A stretch of 64,000 bases of DNA from Haloplasma contractile SSD-17B. Lineage in GTDB: Bacteria; Bacillota_I; Bacilli_A; Haloplasmatales; Haloplasmataceae. This document shows positions 8,561 to 17,447 of the stretch, in pieces (the stretch's first letter is position 1; each line of letters begins with the position of its first letter). Under the pieces are notes generated by a model. That model did not search any database. It saw only the letters and a list, made by a program, of their open reading frames with translations, and was not told where the DNA came from. Made by a program: the position numbers and the translations under genes. Location: assembly GCF_000215935.2 (NCBI RefSeq), contig NZ_AFNU02000007.1, positions 62,001 through 126,000 of the forward strand. The letters run 5' to 3'.

Positions 8561-10108
8561 CTATTCGTCATTTAGAAATAATTGCTCCTCAAATAACAGA
8601 GGATTCTTTTGATGAATATATGGAATTGGATCATACGATGAATCCCTCATTACATGAATAGAAAAGGATGAAATATAAAGTTGCTCTAGGTCAATTGAAT
8701 GATGGCTATGAGCATCATCGTATCCCATGAGTGTAGAAAAATCTCGTTTCGTTTCATAATGTTTTAGCTTAAAGCCGTATTCCTGATGATTTAGTAAACT
8801 TATCGATGGATGATACTGATTTTTTAGTTCAATCCGGTCATCTTCATAATAAGTTACAGTGCGTGCACGATCACTATAAAAGCTTCGATCACGGTGTTTG
8901 GAATAGAAACTACCTTCATTTAGAATAGGCGAAACACCATTATAAACATTGTTTAACTTATACGTGCTTTCAAGTGTATGATTTCGCATCATATAGATTT
9001 TCTTGATACGGTCATCACGTCGTTCAAGCCATAATCGTTCACCAACGTACTTAAAAGCATATTTATTTCGATGTCGACTAGCATTTACATTTATATCATA
9101 GTACACAAAATCTCCTGTATCCGATTTAATAAATGAGCCATCGTATAAATCTTTAAATTCGAAGTCGTCTCCTTCGCTCAGTTGTCGATAGTCCACATCA
9201 ATGGTATAGCCTTTATCATCAGTTCGTTCACTTCTGTACTCTTCAATAACTGGATCAACATTTTTAAGTTTACCTTCATTGTATTCTTTGACATCAGGTA
9301 ACTGTATATGGTTTTTATATGCTTTCTGAACTGAATGAAATGTAGTCGCTTCATACGTATTAGCAACAGTCATTTTAAAGTAACGAATACTTTCAAGTGT
9401 GTCTTTTTGTTCGTCTGTGTGTGTTTTATAAAAGGATTCTATTTGATAATCAGTTATTCGGTTTAATTCATCATATTGATACGAGATTTCGGTTTCAAGT
9501 GTAACTTTCTGTGATTGTTCTTTAACGGTAAAACTTAAACGGTTCCCAGTAACGGTCTCCTGTTCTATAACGTTTTGTAGTTCAGGACAAGAACCTACGA
9601 ACTGCGTATCATAAACTAGATTATTGTAATCATCATAATAGGAACAGCCTCTAAGCGGTGGTAATGAGTAATGTTTTATACCAATGAACTGAAACAAACC
9701 AAAGGAAACAATCAGAATGATTACTATAACAATCCAGCCAATAACATTTTTTATTCCAGTGTGATTATAAATACGTCCTCTATTCATGTTCATTACCCAA
9801 GCAATAATCATATATGCACTTAATAGAAAAAAGACTACGTGTTTAATGATGAAGTAAACACTATTAAAAGGTGGCTGGTACGATAGATATAATATTACTA
9901 CACTGAAAATGTATAGTTTATCTTGTAGTCTATAGCGCTTAATGTTCTTCCGTTTGATAAATTTAGAGCCCCTATACAGAGCATACCCTGTTATATAGGC
10001 TAGTGTTAATGCTATGATTGGTTTTATATTAAGATTAAATGATTTGACTATTATGAATGTGTTCACATAACTAAACAGTGTTAACAAGAGTAATTTAACA
10101 AATTTCAT
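8561..10108 (-). CDS. Large membrane protein, tandem paralog family, copy 2
   Basis: About 515 residues, paralog of the proteins at 6229-8019 and 11293-12930: N-terminal hydrophobic helices in roughly the first 150 residues, then the family signature PPLRGCSYYDDYNNLVY with GSCPEL, a long tyrosine-rich domain and the C-terminal YIHQKNPLLFEEQLFLNDE. Unlike the other two it has no small partner gene upstream and no sequestering hairpin; instead it has its own promoter directly before it. The ATG at 10108 follows GGGGGA, better placed than the ATG at 10123. Function unknown. Confidence 0.68.
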   Translation of the reverse strand: MKFVKLLLLTLFSYVNTFIIVKSFNLNIKPIIALTLAYITGYALYRGSKFIKRKNIKRYRLQDKLYIFSVVILYLSYQPPFNSVYFIIKHVVFFLLSAYMIIAWVMNMNRGRIYNHTGIKNVIGWIVIVIILIVSFGLFQFIGIKHYSLPPLRGCSYYDDYNNLVYDTQFVGSCPELQNVIEQETVTGNRLSFTVKEQSQKVTLETEISYQYDELNRITDYQIESFYKTHTDEQKDTLESIRYFKMTVANTYEATTFHSVQKAYKNHIQLPDVKEYNEGKLKNVDPVIEEYRSERTDDKGYTIDVDYRQLSEGDDFEFKDLYDGSFIKSDTGDFVYYDINVNASRHRNKYAFKYVGERLWLERRDDRIKKIYMMRNHTLESTYKLNNVYNGVSPILNEGSFYSKHRDRSFYSDRARTVTYYEDDRIELKNQYHPSISLLNHQEYGFKLKHYETKRDFSTLMGYDDAHSHHSIDLEQLYISSFSIHVMRDSSYDPIPYIHQKNPLLFEEQLFLNDE

Positions 10109-10141
10109 GTTCTTGTCCCCCATACTACTTTCATTAATTTA

Positions 10142-10170
10142 ATTATATGGTAAATATTGGGGTAAATCAA
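10142..10170 (-). promoter_or_regulatory. Promoter of copy 2
   Basis: TTGATT (10165-10170), 17-base spacer, TATAAT (10142-10147), again within CATATAAT as at the other paralogs. Confidence 0.7.
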
Positions 10171-10180
10171 ATGTATTTAA

Positions 10181-10216
10181 TAAAAAAGCCACTCTTTATC
10201 ATGTAAAGACTGGCTG
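10181..10216 (-). terminator. Intrinsic terminator upstream of copy 2
   Basis: Minus-strand stem AGCCAGTCTTTA / TAAAGAGTGGCT with one mismatch, followed by six Ts. The interval 10216-10432 before it has no recognisable gene; the terminator may be left from a lost gene or stop read-through from 10461. Confidence 0.75.
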
Positions 10217-10432
10217 ATAGTAAAAATAAAATGTTTTAATATTAAGTATTTCATTAAAGATGTGAAATTATGATTCAAACGCTGAAAAGTAAAACATGAT
10301 TAAAACTAAAATCTTCACACTTATGATCAGTGATGTATTACGAATCATTTTTAATTCACAGCAACTCTACATTTAAAGGAACGAAATATACAGAAGTAAC
10401 AAGGCGGAACTACAAGATATAATTTCAATAGA

Positions 10433-10457
10433 AAAAGGCTTCATTGAAGCCCTTTTA
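10433..10457 (-). terminator. Intrinsic terminator after the 10461-10763 gene
   Basis: Perfect stem AAAAGGGCTTC / GAAGCCTTTT class with a 2-4 base loop, a few bases beyond the stop codon. Confidence 0.8.
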
Positions 10458-10460
10458 GTA

Positions 10461-10763
10461 TTAATTAGGTTGATAAACTTTTTCACAACTTATCCGGTCG
10501 GGATGAAGTGTGTAGTTATATTTATCTTGAATCTTTTTAGCCACATAATAGTATGGATAATCATTGTGTTCAGGGTCAACCCATAACGTACTTGATGAAT
10601 TACCATTATCCCACTCACAATAATAAACATATTTTCTATCAGGTTTTTGACTTTTTTCTTGAATTGGCTCTTCTTTAAACCTTGTCCCTATCCAATATCC
10701 TCCTAGTGATGAAAAAATAATTATAGTTACTAAAGATGCAATTAATATTATTTTTTTGTTCAT
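10461..10763 (-). CDS. Small membrane-anchored protein, unknown
   Basis: 100 residues: one N-terminal hydrophobic helix (IILIASLVTIIIFSSLGGYW) acting as uncleaved signal or anchor, then about 70 extracytoplasmic residues rich in Tyr, Asn and charged residues with two cysteines (YYCEWDN and DRISCEK) that could form a disulfide. The ATG follows AAAAAGGGG, there is a TTTACA-17-TAATAT promoter at 10800-10828 and a terminator right after the stop, so it is a complete single-gene unit. It sits inside the membrane-protein array, whose members are also tyrosine-rich and two-cysteine, but there is no clear homology. Confidence 0.65.
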   Translation of the reverse strand: MNKKIILIASLVTIIIFSSLGGYWIGTRFKEEPIQEKSQKPDRKYVYYCEWDNGNSSSTLWVDPEHNDYPYYYVAKKIQDKYNYTLHPDRISCEKVYQPN

Positions 10764-10799
10764 AAATGCTACCCCTTTTTATTATTAAACGATAACTAC

Positions 10800-10828
10800 A
10801 TATTATCATTTATAGAACAAATTGTAAA
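10800..10828 (-). promoter_or_regulatory. Promoter of the 100-residue gene
   Basis: TTTACA (10823-10828) and TAATAT (10800-10805) with a 17-base spacer, about 35 bases before the start codon. Confidence 0.6.
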
Positions 10829-10897
10829 TATTCACAAAGAGTTCTATTTATTTAAATCTTATAGCAACATTATCCGCTAACAAAGCCTTAAAAATAA

Positions 10898-11165
10898 TTA
10901 ATCCTCAAATATCAATGGATTACTTTGGTGGATAAATAGGATCGTGATTATGATTTGTATATGTCATTACATGAAAAGAAAATGATGAAATATAAAATTG
11001 TTTTAAATCAATTGAATGATGACTATGTGTATCATCCTATCCCATAAAAATAAAAAAGATCTCGTTCAGTTTTGTATTTCTCAATTTATACCCATATTCC
11101 TCCTCACTTAGTAAAGTTATAAATAAATGATACTGATTTCGTTGTTCAATTCGATACAACGCCCC
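10898..11165 (-). pseudogene. Decayed fourth copy (3' end) of the large membrane-protein family
   Basis: The DNA aligns with the 3' end of copy 2 (about 8570-8850), including CATTACATGAA, GAAATATAAA, TCAATTGAATGATG and the run around TACCCATATTCCTC. In the frame ending at the TAA at 10898-10900 the family's C-terminal signature FIHQSNPLIFED is still readable, but frameshifts and stops interrupt the rest and everything upstream is gone. It is a relic of a fourth tandem copy. Confidence 0.8.
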
Positions 11166-11249
11166 TAGAGTAACTTTAGTTTACAAATATTCTATTATTC
11201 TCACTATATGTTATATTAAATTATAAATCAACCAATCTTAAGTCTGTCA

Positions 11250-11291
11250 CTAAAACAACCGTCCCTAGATACAGGAACGGCTGTCTTTTTA
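11250..11291 (-). terminator. Intrinsic terminator after copy 3
   Basis: Stem ACAGCCGTTCC / GGGACGGTTGT with T runs on both sides, directly after the stop codon at 11293. Confidence 0.85.
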
Positions 11292-11292
11292 G

Positions 11293-12930
11293 TTAGTCTT
11301 CATCATTAAACAATAACTGATCCTCGAACATGAGTGGGTTTGTTTGATAGATAAAGTGTACATTTTCATAGTATGGATTATAGTAATATGCATTGCCATA
11401 CAAATCTTTTATGCGAAACGATAATCGATTGTTCTTTTTTCCGACATTGTATTCACTAATACCATAGGTCTCAAATTTATAAAAGTCATCTCGTTCATAG
11501 TGGTAATGTTCAAGTTTCAGTCCATACTCTTCTTCTTTTAACAAACTAGTAAAATTATAGAAAAAGTCTGACCTCATCTTAACAAATTCATTTTCTTCGT
11601 AGGTTACAAATTCATTATCGTACGTTTTAATTAAATAACTTGATCCAGAGAAAATAGGACTTTGATCAAATCTATTCTCTTCGATCTGATTTGGCCAACC
11701 AAATGCCTTTGAATTATATCGTTCATGGATATTACTTCCACTGTTGCTATGTCTTCGTTCAATTACAATTTGATCATCTGGGTCGTCTGTACGAGATATG
11801 ACATAGTATTTACTACCATGAAGTTCATTTGATAGTTCAGGGACTCTACTTACGTTATTAGAGAATTGAACATGGTATAATGTTTCAAAATCAACATCCT
11901 CACCCGACTTTAATTGACGATAATCAACATGAATCTCATATAAATTCTCATCGTCTTCATCTTTAGTGAGAATACTACGATATTCTTCGATTACGGGCTC
12001 TACGTTTTTGATTGTCTCTTGATCAAACTGTTCTTCAACTTTGTGATTGTAGCGTAATTCATTTGAATAATTCTTATGAACTGACCGTACCTCATTTTTA
12101 TCATATATATTGTTAATTTCTTTTTTAAAATATTCAGCTGTATATAACCTGTATTCGTGATTTGTATCTTCACCAGTATAATAGAATTTATAATACGTTT
12201 CTATATGATAGTCCGTTACACGATTGTTTAGATCATAAACATATTTAATGTCCGTTTCTATTGTATACATGATTTTATATGGATCTGAGTCCTGATCGGT
12301 CTCTTCCCTATACGCCACTTCAGAAACTGAAAAACTTAATTCTTCACCCTGGTCTGTTATCATCTTCTTAACATGTTCAAGTTCTGGGCAAGACCCCTCA
12401 TATTGTGAATTATAGATTAAATTATTATACTCATCATAATACGAGCATCCGTATAGTGGCGGTATAACGTAATGATTAATAAACGAAATTTGTAGTTGAC
12501 TAAATAATCCGATTGATACAAATGTTACTACGACAATAAACCCTTTAATAAGTCGGGCTTTTTTTATAGAAAGCGTCTCATCTGTGTGGTATCTATGATA
12601 GATCAAGTAAGCGATATATGCAAAAATAGATGCTAGAATTAAAAATAGTATAATATGCTTGATGAAGAAGGCAGTTGAGTTAAATGTTGGTTGGTATACT
12701 ACTGAACCACCAATTAAAACAACCACTGATATTAAAACTAATATACGTCTATGTTTCATAGCTACATCATCAGATTTCAGTTCAATTATATTTAGCAAAA
12801 ACTTAATACCTACTATACTTGCAATAACTGCTAAAACTAACAGATACAATGTTATTGATTTAAATAAACGATTAAACAAAATTACCATAAACAAAAATGG
12901 TACTACTATATAAATTAACTTTTTATCCAT
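11293..12930 (-). CDS. Large membrane protein, tandem paralog family, copy 3
   Basis: 545 residues, closest in layout to copy 1: about five hydrophobic helices in the first 165 residues, the signature PPLYGCSYYDEYNNLIY with GSCPEL, a tyrosine-rich hydrophilic domain and the terminal IYQTNPLMFEDQLLFNDED. The ATG at 12930 follows AGGAGGAAC. As in pair 1, a small membrane-protein gene lies upstream, and the intergenic hairpin 12938-12976 pairs with the ribosome binding site. No known domain recognised; the large extracytoplasmic part suggests an envelope or sensor role, which is inference only. Confidence 0.7.
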   Translation of the reverse strand: MDKKLIYIVVPFLFMVILFNRLFKSITLYLLVLAVIASIVGIKFLLNIIELKSDDVAMKHRRILVLISVVVLIGGSVVYQPTFNSTAFFIKHIILFLILASIFAYIAYLIYHRYHTDETLSIKKARLIKGFIVVVTFVSIGLFSQLQISFINHYVIPPLYGCSYYDEYNNLIYNSQYEGSCPELEHVKKMITDQGEELSFSVSEVAYREETDQDSDPYKIMYTIETDIKYVYDLNNRVTDYHIETYYKFYYTGEDTNHEYRLYTAEYFKKEINNIYDKNEVRSVHKNYSNELRYNHKVEEQFDQETIKNVEPVIEEYRSILTKDEDDENLYEIHVDYRQLKSGEDVDFETLYHVQFSNNVSRVPELSNELHGSKYYVISRTDDPDDQIVIERRHSNSGSNIHERYNSKAFGWPNQIEENRFDQSPIFSGSSYLIKTYDNEFVTYEENEFVKMRSDFFYNFTSLLKEEEYGLKLEHYHYERDDFYKFETYGISEYNVGKKNNRLSFRIKDLYGNAYYYNPYYENVHFIYQTNPLMFEDQLLFNDED

Positions 12931-12937
12931 CCTTTTA

Positions 12938-12976
12938 GTTCCTCCTATTTATTTTTATCTTTAAATTAAGAGGAAC
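12938..12976 (-). promoter_or_regulatory. Intergenic hairpin that hides the ribosome binding site of copy 3
   Basis: GTTCCTC (12970-12976), shortly after the stop of the small gene, is complementary to GAGGAAC (12938-12944) in the Shine-Dalgarno of the large gene. Position and pairing match the hairpin at 8024-8064 although the loop sequences differ. Confidence 0.6.
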
Positions 12977-12979
12977 GAA

Positions 12980-13342
12980 TCAACACCTGATCACCATCAG
13001 TTTTCTAAAGGTAAGTTGTTTTATTCTAGTATATGGTTTAGAGCTAAATGGTTCTGAAACAACTTTTTTTGAACAATAGAGTTTAGGAATCTTAATTGAT
13101 ACTTGAAATTTTAGGATTAGGATTGTTGGTAGATAGATAAAAAGCAATAGGTAAATTGGTATTACTAATAGAACAAGCGAGTAAAACAGGACACTAATAG
13201 AGCCAGACTGCTTATACTCGAGAAGTGGTGATGAAATTTGCATCAGGCGCATCGATTGAATGACCACCCAAAATAAAACCATCATCAAAAACATAATTAT
13301 AATTGGTTTATTTGACTTACTATAATTTCTTTGATTTTGCAA
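12980..13342 (-). CDS. Small membrane protein paired with copy 3
   Basis: About 120 residues, paralog of 8066-8422: two hydrophobic helices, shared LMQISSP between them, YLPT after the second helix and the terminal RKLMVIRC. A GTG at 13357 opens a slightly longer frame, but the TTG at 13342 has the same GGGGGTG-eight bases-TTG layout as the paralog and is preferred. The last codons and the following 60 bases are unusually similar to pair 1, which suggests selection on the DNA or RNA as well as on the protein. Function unknown. Confidence 0.65.
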   Translation of the reverse strand: MQNQRNYSKSNKPIIIMFLMMVLFWVVIQSMRLMQISSPLLEYKQSGSISVLFYSLVLLVIPIYLLLFIYLPTILILKFQVSIKIPKLYCSKKVVSEPFSSKPYTRIKQLTFRKLMVIRC

Positions 13343-13374
13343 ACTCCTCACCCCCACTTTTTCTATTTATTACC

Positions 13375-13403
13375 ATTATATGATAAAGTCTTTTAAAAAG
13401 CAA
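13375..13403 (-). promoter_or_regulatory. Promoter of membrane-protein pair 3
   Basis: TTGCTT (13398-13403), 17-base spacer, TATAAT (13375-13380) preceded by CA. Confidence 0.7.
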
Positions 13404-13646
13404 TCCGCTTACAAAATCTACCTAAACCAATTCAAATTCTAATTATTAGAGAGATTCTGCCGAGATAGTATCAACTTTCTCATTTAATTCAAATTGAGAT
13501 CGATTTATAGTAACTGGTATTAACCCTTTAATATCCAATGTTTTTTATGTTTTTAGCCTGTATTCCTTTATAAATCATTGACAAATTTATACAAATATAT
13601 TACCTTAAATGTAGATAGTTACGAATGTACAATGGGGGAAATTTAT

Positions 13647-15167
13647 ATGAAGAAACAGACTATTTTTATTATGTTATTTATTAGCATTATTTTAATCGGT
13701 TGCAATGAAGGGACAAACGAGCCTACTAACAGTACAGAACCGGATGAAGAGACGACAGAACAAACAACTCCTGAGCAAGATACTGATGATGAGACTCAGG
13801 ATGACGTAAACGACATTATAGATGATGGACGTTTTCATAACTTAACAGCTAATATAGCCGGGGCTACATCAATAGCAATCGGATTAGAAGATGAGGAAAC
13901 TTCACATCAAAATTATACACTTATTAAAATTAATCAGAATGATGAGCGTGAAAAAGTGGTATTCACTGATCCGTTTGGTCAACGTGTCACCATTACTGAG
14001 AAACCATATCTTGTGGAAGTAATGGGCAACTACTCATTCGTTGTATATATAAAAGATACCGACCTTACTTTAGAACCTACCTTAGTTGATTTCCGCAAAC
14101 AGCACTATAAAAATAATCATGAACCATCTAATATATATTTCGCTATGTTAACTGAGTATTATAATAATAGTAACTTTAACTTTGTGGCAATTCATAATGA
14201 CACAGGAACAGTAGTTTCACTTTCTATGATGGCTCGAGTTTCAATTGCAGAAGCCCTTAAAAATCCACCAGTAGATGAAAATCCTGAAGACTCACTATCA
14301 TCGGCTAGTTTAATTCGGTATTCTGATCTCGCATATGAATACTATGTACAGGATGATACCATCTATATAGTTAGCAATAACCCTATTTATAGTGATATTA
14401 CAACCGTTACTTTAAATCCTGAAACAGAGGAACTTGTAATGAATACCTATAAAAACGATGATGATTCATTTCTAACACACACTCTATTTAAAGATGATTT
14501 CATAGTTGTAAAAAATGACTATGAATTATACACTCTGTCTACTGATTTTAGTTCCGTAAATGCTATAGATTTAAATCTTTGTTCAATATATACAATCGAC
14601 CCATGCAAAGAAGACAAAATAACCCAACAAAGTTTTAAAATATGGGGTGTTCAACCACTGAACGATCACCTTTATATAAACATTTCATCAGATTTTGAAG
14701 CAGCAATCATAGTACTTGATAAGGAATACAATATAATCAATTCAAAACTATACTTCCCAGGCGATTTAGGAACGCCTTATCTTGATTTCTTTACATCGTA
14801 TGATTCTTTATATTTCCTAGATGATCAATCGTATCTAATGGAATTAAATCCTGAAACCCTAGCTATTGAAGAGGCTCACAAAATCTCGAAATCCTGGCAA
14901 GGATCAATATACCATCACCGAACTGATGATCACATGTACTTCTTCTCAGAAAATGACATTTTACGTTACAACTTTACTACTCATGAGATGGATACAATCG
15001 GAACAATGACTGATTTTACAGATGAATATATTGAATGTTTAATAGTTGTAACGTCCGGTGAACCAGCAGTGTATCAAAATTTTTATTTCGAAACTGGTGA
15101 ATTTATTACAAAGGAAATGGATGAACATCTCGCTAGAACAATTAGAGATATTGAACCTCTAAACTAA
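13647..15167 (+). CDS. Lipoprotein with acidic linker, unknown function
   Basis: A lipoprotein of 506 residues on the plus strand, unusual here. MKKQTIFIMLFISIILIGC gives a signal peptide with lipobox LIGC, followed by an acidic, Thr/Glu/Asp-rich linker of about 45 residues and a 430-residue folded domain with many short beta stretches, including repeated phrases such as DDHLYIN, YDSLYFLDDQSYLMELNPET and DDHMYFFSENDILRYN. These suggest a beta-propeller, but no named family was recognised. The ATG at 13647 has GGGGGAA before it; the longer frame from 13578 starts inside a TTGACA-like promoter element (13578-13583). Confidence 0.7.
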   Translation: MKKQTIFIMLFISIILIGCNEGTNEPTNSTEPDEETTEQTTPEQDTDDETQDDVNDIIDDGRFHNLTANIAGATSIAIGLEDEETSHQNYTLIKINQNDEREKVVFTDPFGQRVTITEKPYLVEVMGNYSFVVYIKDTDLTLEPTLVDFRKQHYKNNHEPSNIYFAMLTEYYNNSNFNFVAIHNDTGTVVSLSMMARVSIAEALKNPPVDENPEDSLSSASLIRYSDLAYEYYVQDDTIYIVSNNPIYSDITTVTLNPETEELVMNTYKNDDDSFLTHTLFKDDFIVVKNDYELYTLSTDFSSVNAIDLNLCSIYTIDPCKEDKITQQSFKIWGVQPLNDHLYINISSDFEAAIIVLDKEYNIINSKLYFPGDLGTPYLDFFTSYDSLYFLDDQSYLMELNPETLAIEEAHKISKSWQGSIYHHRTDDHMYFFSENDILRYNFTTHEMDTIGTMTDFTDEYIECLIVVTSGEPAVYQNFYFETGEFITKEMDEHLARTIRDIEPLN

Positions 15168-15168
15168 A

Positions 15169-15220
15169 TAAAAAAATGGCTACCTAATTAACCTAGATGT
15201 TAACTGGTAGCCATTTTTTT
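15169..15220. terminator. Bidirectional terminator between convergent genes
   Basis: Stem AAAAAATGGCTACC / GGTAGCCATTTTTTT serves the plus-strand lipoprotein and the minus-strand TM2 gene whose stop codons face each other. Confidence 0.9.
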
Positions 15221-16322
15221 ATTTAGATTCATTTGCAATTTTTTTAATGACCTTTTGAAACTGAATATAAAACGTCATAGCATCCATATTTGTAAGGAAG
15301 GCGTTCCTTCCTTTATCTTTCTCAATATAACAACCTTCCTCACCGGGAAATACATTTCTAATTCGGTTAAGGTAAATTCGTTTATTTTTCTCCCTACCAA
15401 ACAGTACAATCCGCTTATTAGTAATGAGGGCCTTACCGCGTTCAATTTCTTTTAAGTATTCAACACCCGAACGGTTTCTACAAATTTCATTCCAAATACA
15501 ATCTGAAACATAATAGCATGTCTCATTATTATATAACTCGTAATCTACTTGAATCTGCTCTAAGGGCTGTTCGATCAGCCTGTCATACTCAATTAATTTG
15601 TTGAGCTTATTTATGGCAGAATGATTGGTAAGTCCGCACTTTTCCTTAATCAGAGCTAATTGTTCATGTTTACTACCGTTTAGTTCAACTTTATTAGTTA
15701 AGTATTTAAAAATAAAAAATTCATATTTACTATAGAGTTTGGGATACTCCTTCTTATACCACTTATAGTCATCGATAAAGTAAGCATTAAGTACCGTGTT
15801 ATATTTACTTACAAGTGCCTTAGCGTCATAATCTGCATCATAATAACCGAGTGTAATTTTTATAATATTGAGTACTACCCATGGCACTGTAATCCATAGT
15901 CCATAATAGGTCAATGAGATTAATAGCATGGCACTAGCTGACCCATAGCGTCTGTAATAAAACTGATGAGCACCAAAAATCCCAAGTGTAAACGAAAGGA
16001 TCCAAGCAACTTTCTTATTCCTACTTTTAAAACGGTATGATGAATAGTCAATAACTGGCTGCTTTTGACTACTCATTGCCTCGTTCTTAGTATTACTTCT
16101 TTTGTTAGTATTTGATGAATAAGTGCCAATGAGCCAACCAAGATTCCCCGTTCCAATAGTAGTTCTATTATAGACTTTATTATAAATATAACGATTCGGA
16201 TTTCGAACCCATCCATATCCTTTAGGCATTTTAAGTGAAGCTTTATGAACTAAGTTTCGTTTTATACTCACTCTTGAACTGATCCGTCTTTTAATACTCG
16301 GTGTTCTAAAACCAAATTTCAT
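15219..16322 (-). CDS. TM2-domain membrane protein with C-terminal PH-like domain
   Basis: About 367 residues in four parts: a basic Arg/Lys-rich N-terminus, a TM2 domain (KKVAWILSFTLGIFGAHQFYYRRYG plus a second helix ending near TLGYYDADYDA, keeping the G..GxHxFY pattern), a charged region with YD and NE repeats, and a C-terminal segment GKALITNKRIVLFGREKNK resembling the bacterial PH-like domain strand motif (ItnkRIvlf). The ATG at 16322 follows AGGAGGG. TM2 proteins are widespread and poorly understood. The terminator at 15169-15220 closes the gene. Confidence 0.75.
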   Translation of the reverse strand: MKFGFRTPSIKRRISSRVSIKRNLVHKASLKMPKGYGWVRNPNRYIYNKVYNRTTIGTGNLGWLIGTYSSNTNKRSNTKNEAMSSQKQPVIDYSSYRFKSRNKKVAWILSFTLGIFGAHQFYYRRYGSASAMLLISLTYYGLWITVPWVVLNIIKITLGYYDADYDAKALVSKYNTVLNAYFIDDYKWYKKEYPKLYSKYEFFIFKYLTNKVELNGSKHEQLALIKEKCGLTNHSAINKLNKLIEYDRLIEQPLEQIQVDYELYNNETCYYVSDCIWNEICRNRSGVEYLKEIERGKALITNKRIVLFGREKNKRIYLNRIRNVFPGEEGCYIEKDKGRNAFLTNMDAMTFYIQFQKVIKKIANESK

Positions 16323-16454
16323 ATATGCCCTCCTAGTGAAAATGCGTATACAGTACTTTTTCTGTATACACATGATGTTAGACTATTTTTCCCTTAATGT
16401 TAGAAACATTAACTTACATACATTAATTTTATTCTACCCACACTGAAGCATTAG

Positions 16455-17290
16455 TCAGGAATTATCAAAGTTCCTCGATTGTAAGTCCTCTTCCTTGATG
16501 TAAAAATAGATCTTACCAACATCACCAAACATCAATTCGAATTCCGCTTTTTCTACAGCAGCAAGTTGAACAATATTCCAGTGGTGCTTTGTCAGTTCTA
16601 ATTCTTTTCCCCTTGGTGATTCATATGCAGAAGTGTCTCTACAATATAAACCATTTGTAACAAGTTCACATTCTAACTGCATATCACCTTGTATGTTATC
16701 AGAGTACCCTAATAGTTTTGTTATTTCTTCATCCTCACCAAGGTTCAGTTCTTCTATAGTCTCTTCATATTCCTCACACTCTTCGACAGTGCCATTTGGG
16801 AATAGTTCTTCAAAATATGGTGCACTGTCTTTCGTGTTAAAGGTTAACTTGATTTCTGGAAGTTTGAATTCATGATATAAGTCTATAGCGGGCGCCGTGC
16901 CAACTAAATCAGTTAAGTTCCCATCATAGTAAAAAACCTTTGCACTTCCCTGATTTTTTGGGTCATATCCCCATGTCATAGTTTCAAGTTCATAGAAAAA
17001 GTATAGCATTCCTTTGTTAGGTAATCGGTATTAACATCGTATTAATTCAGTTCTTCAGAGTTAAACTGCGCTAAAAAACTAAGTGGACGACTTTTAACCG
17101 TTCCATCTAGCTGGGATTCACCTTCGAAATAATACCACTCAAAATCGTTAGGTAAGTCTCTGTTTCCACCAATTTTAGATGTTCCTTTTGGTAAAGGTTC
17201 GTATACTCTTTGTCCATTTTAATATCGATTGCATTTAACTTTACCTGCTCAATTACTTCCTTGATATTTCATTTGTTTTTATTTTTTTTA
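16455..17290 (-). pseudogene. Decayed DUF1963/YwqG-family gene
   Basis: The open frame 16455-17009 encodes only the C-terminal part of a YwqG-like protein (LLGYSDNIQGDMQLECEL and FGDVGKIYFYI are family landmarks). Continuing upstream in the same frame one reads SKIGGNRDLPNDFEWYYF and RPLSFLAQFNSEELN, the usual N-terminal half, then a TAA stop (about 17042-17044), then YDVNTDYLTKGMLYFFYE. Further upstream near 17200 the reading shifts frame (IKEVIEQVKLNAIDIKMDKEY lies in another frame). At least two lesions therefore break the gene. The family's function is unknown. Confidence 0.85.
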
Positions 17291-17447
17291 GAAACATGTC
17301 ATCGATCCCTTTCAACATCTTATACATAGTATACTCTACTATTTCTACTAGAAAAGTAAAAAATTTATACTCTAGTATAAAATTAGTGTAATTTTTAGAT
17401 TAGTGAACATTTTAATTCAGTTCACCATTGTAACAAGAAAGGGTAAA

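Larger units (their letters stand above)
10124..10460. other. Interval between copy 2 and the 100-residue gene
   Basis: It holds the copy 2 promoter and two terminators. The remaining 200 bases or so have no open frame with a start and ribosome binding site; no similarity to neighbours was noticed. Confidence 0.5.
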
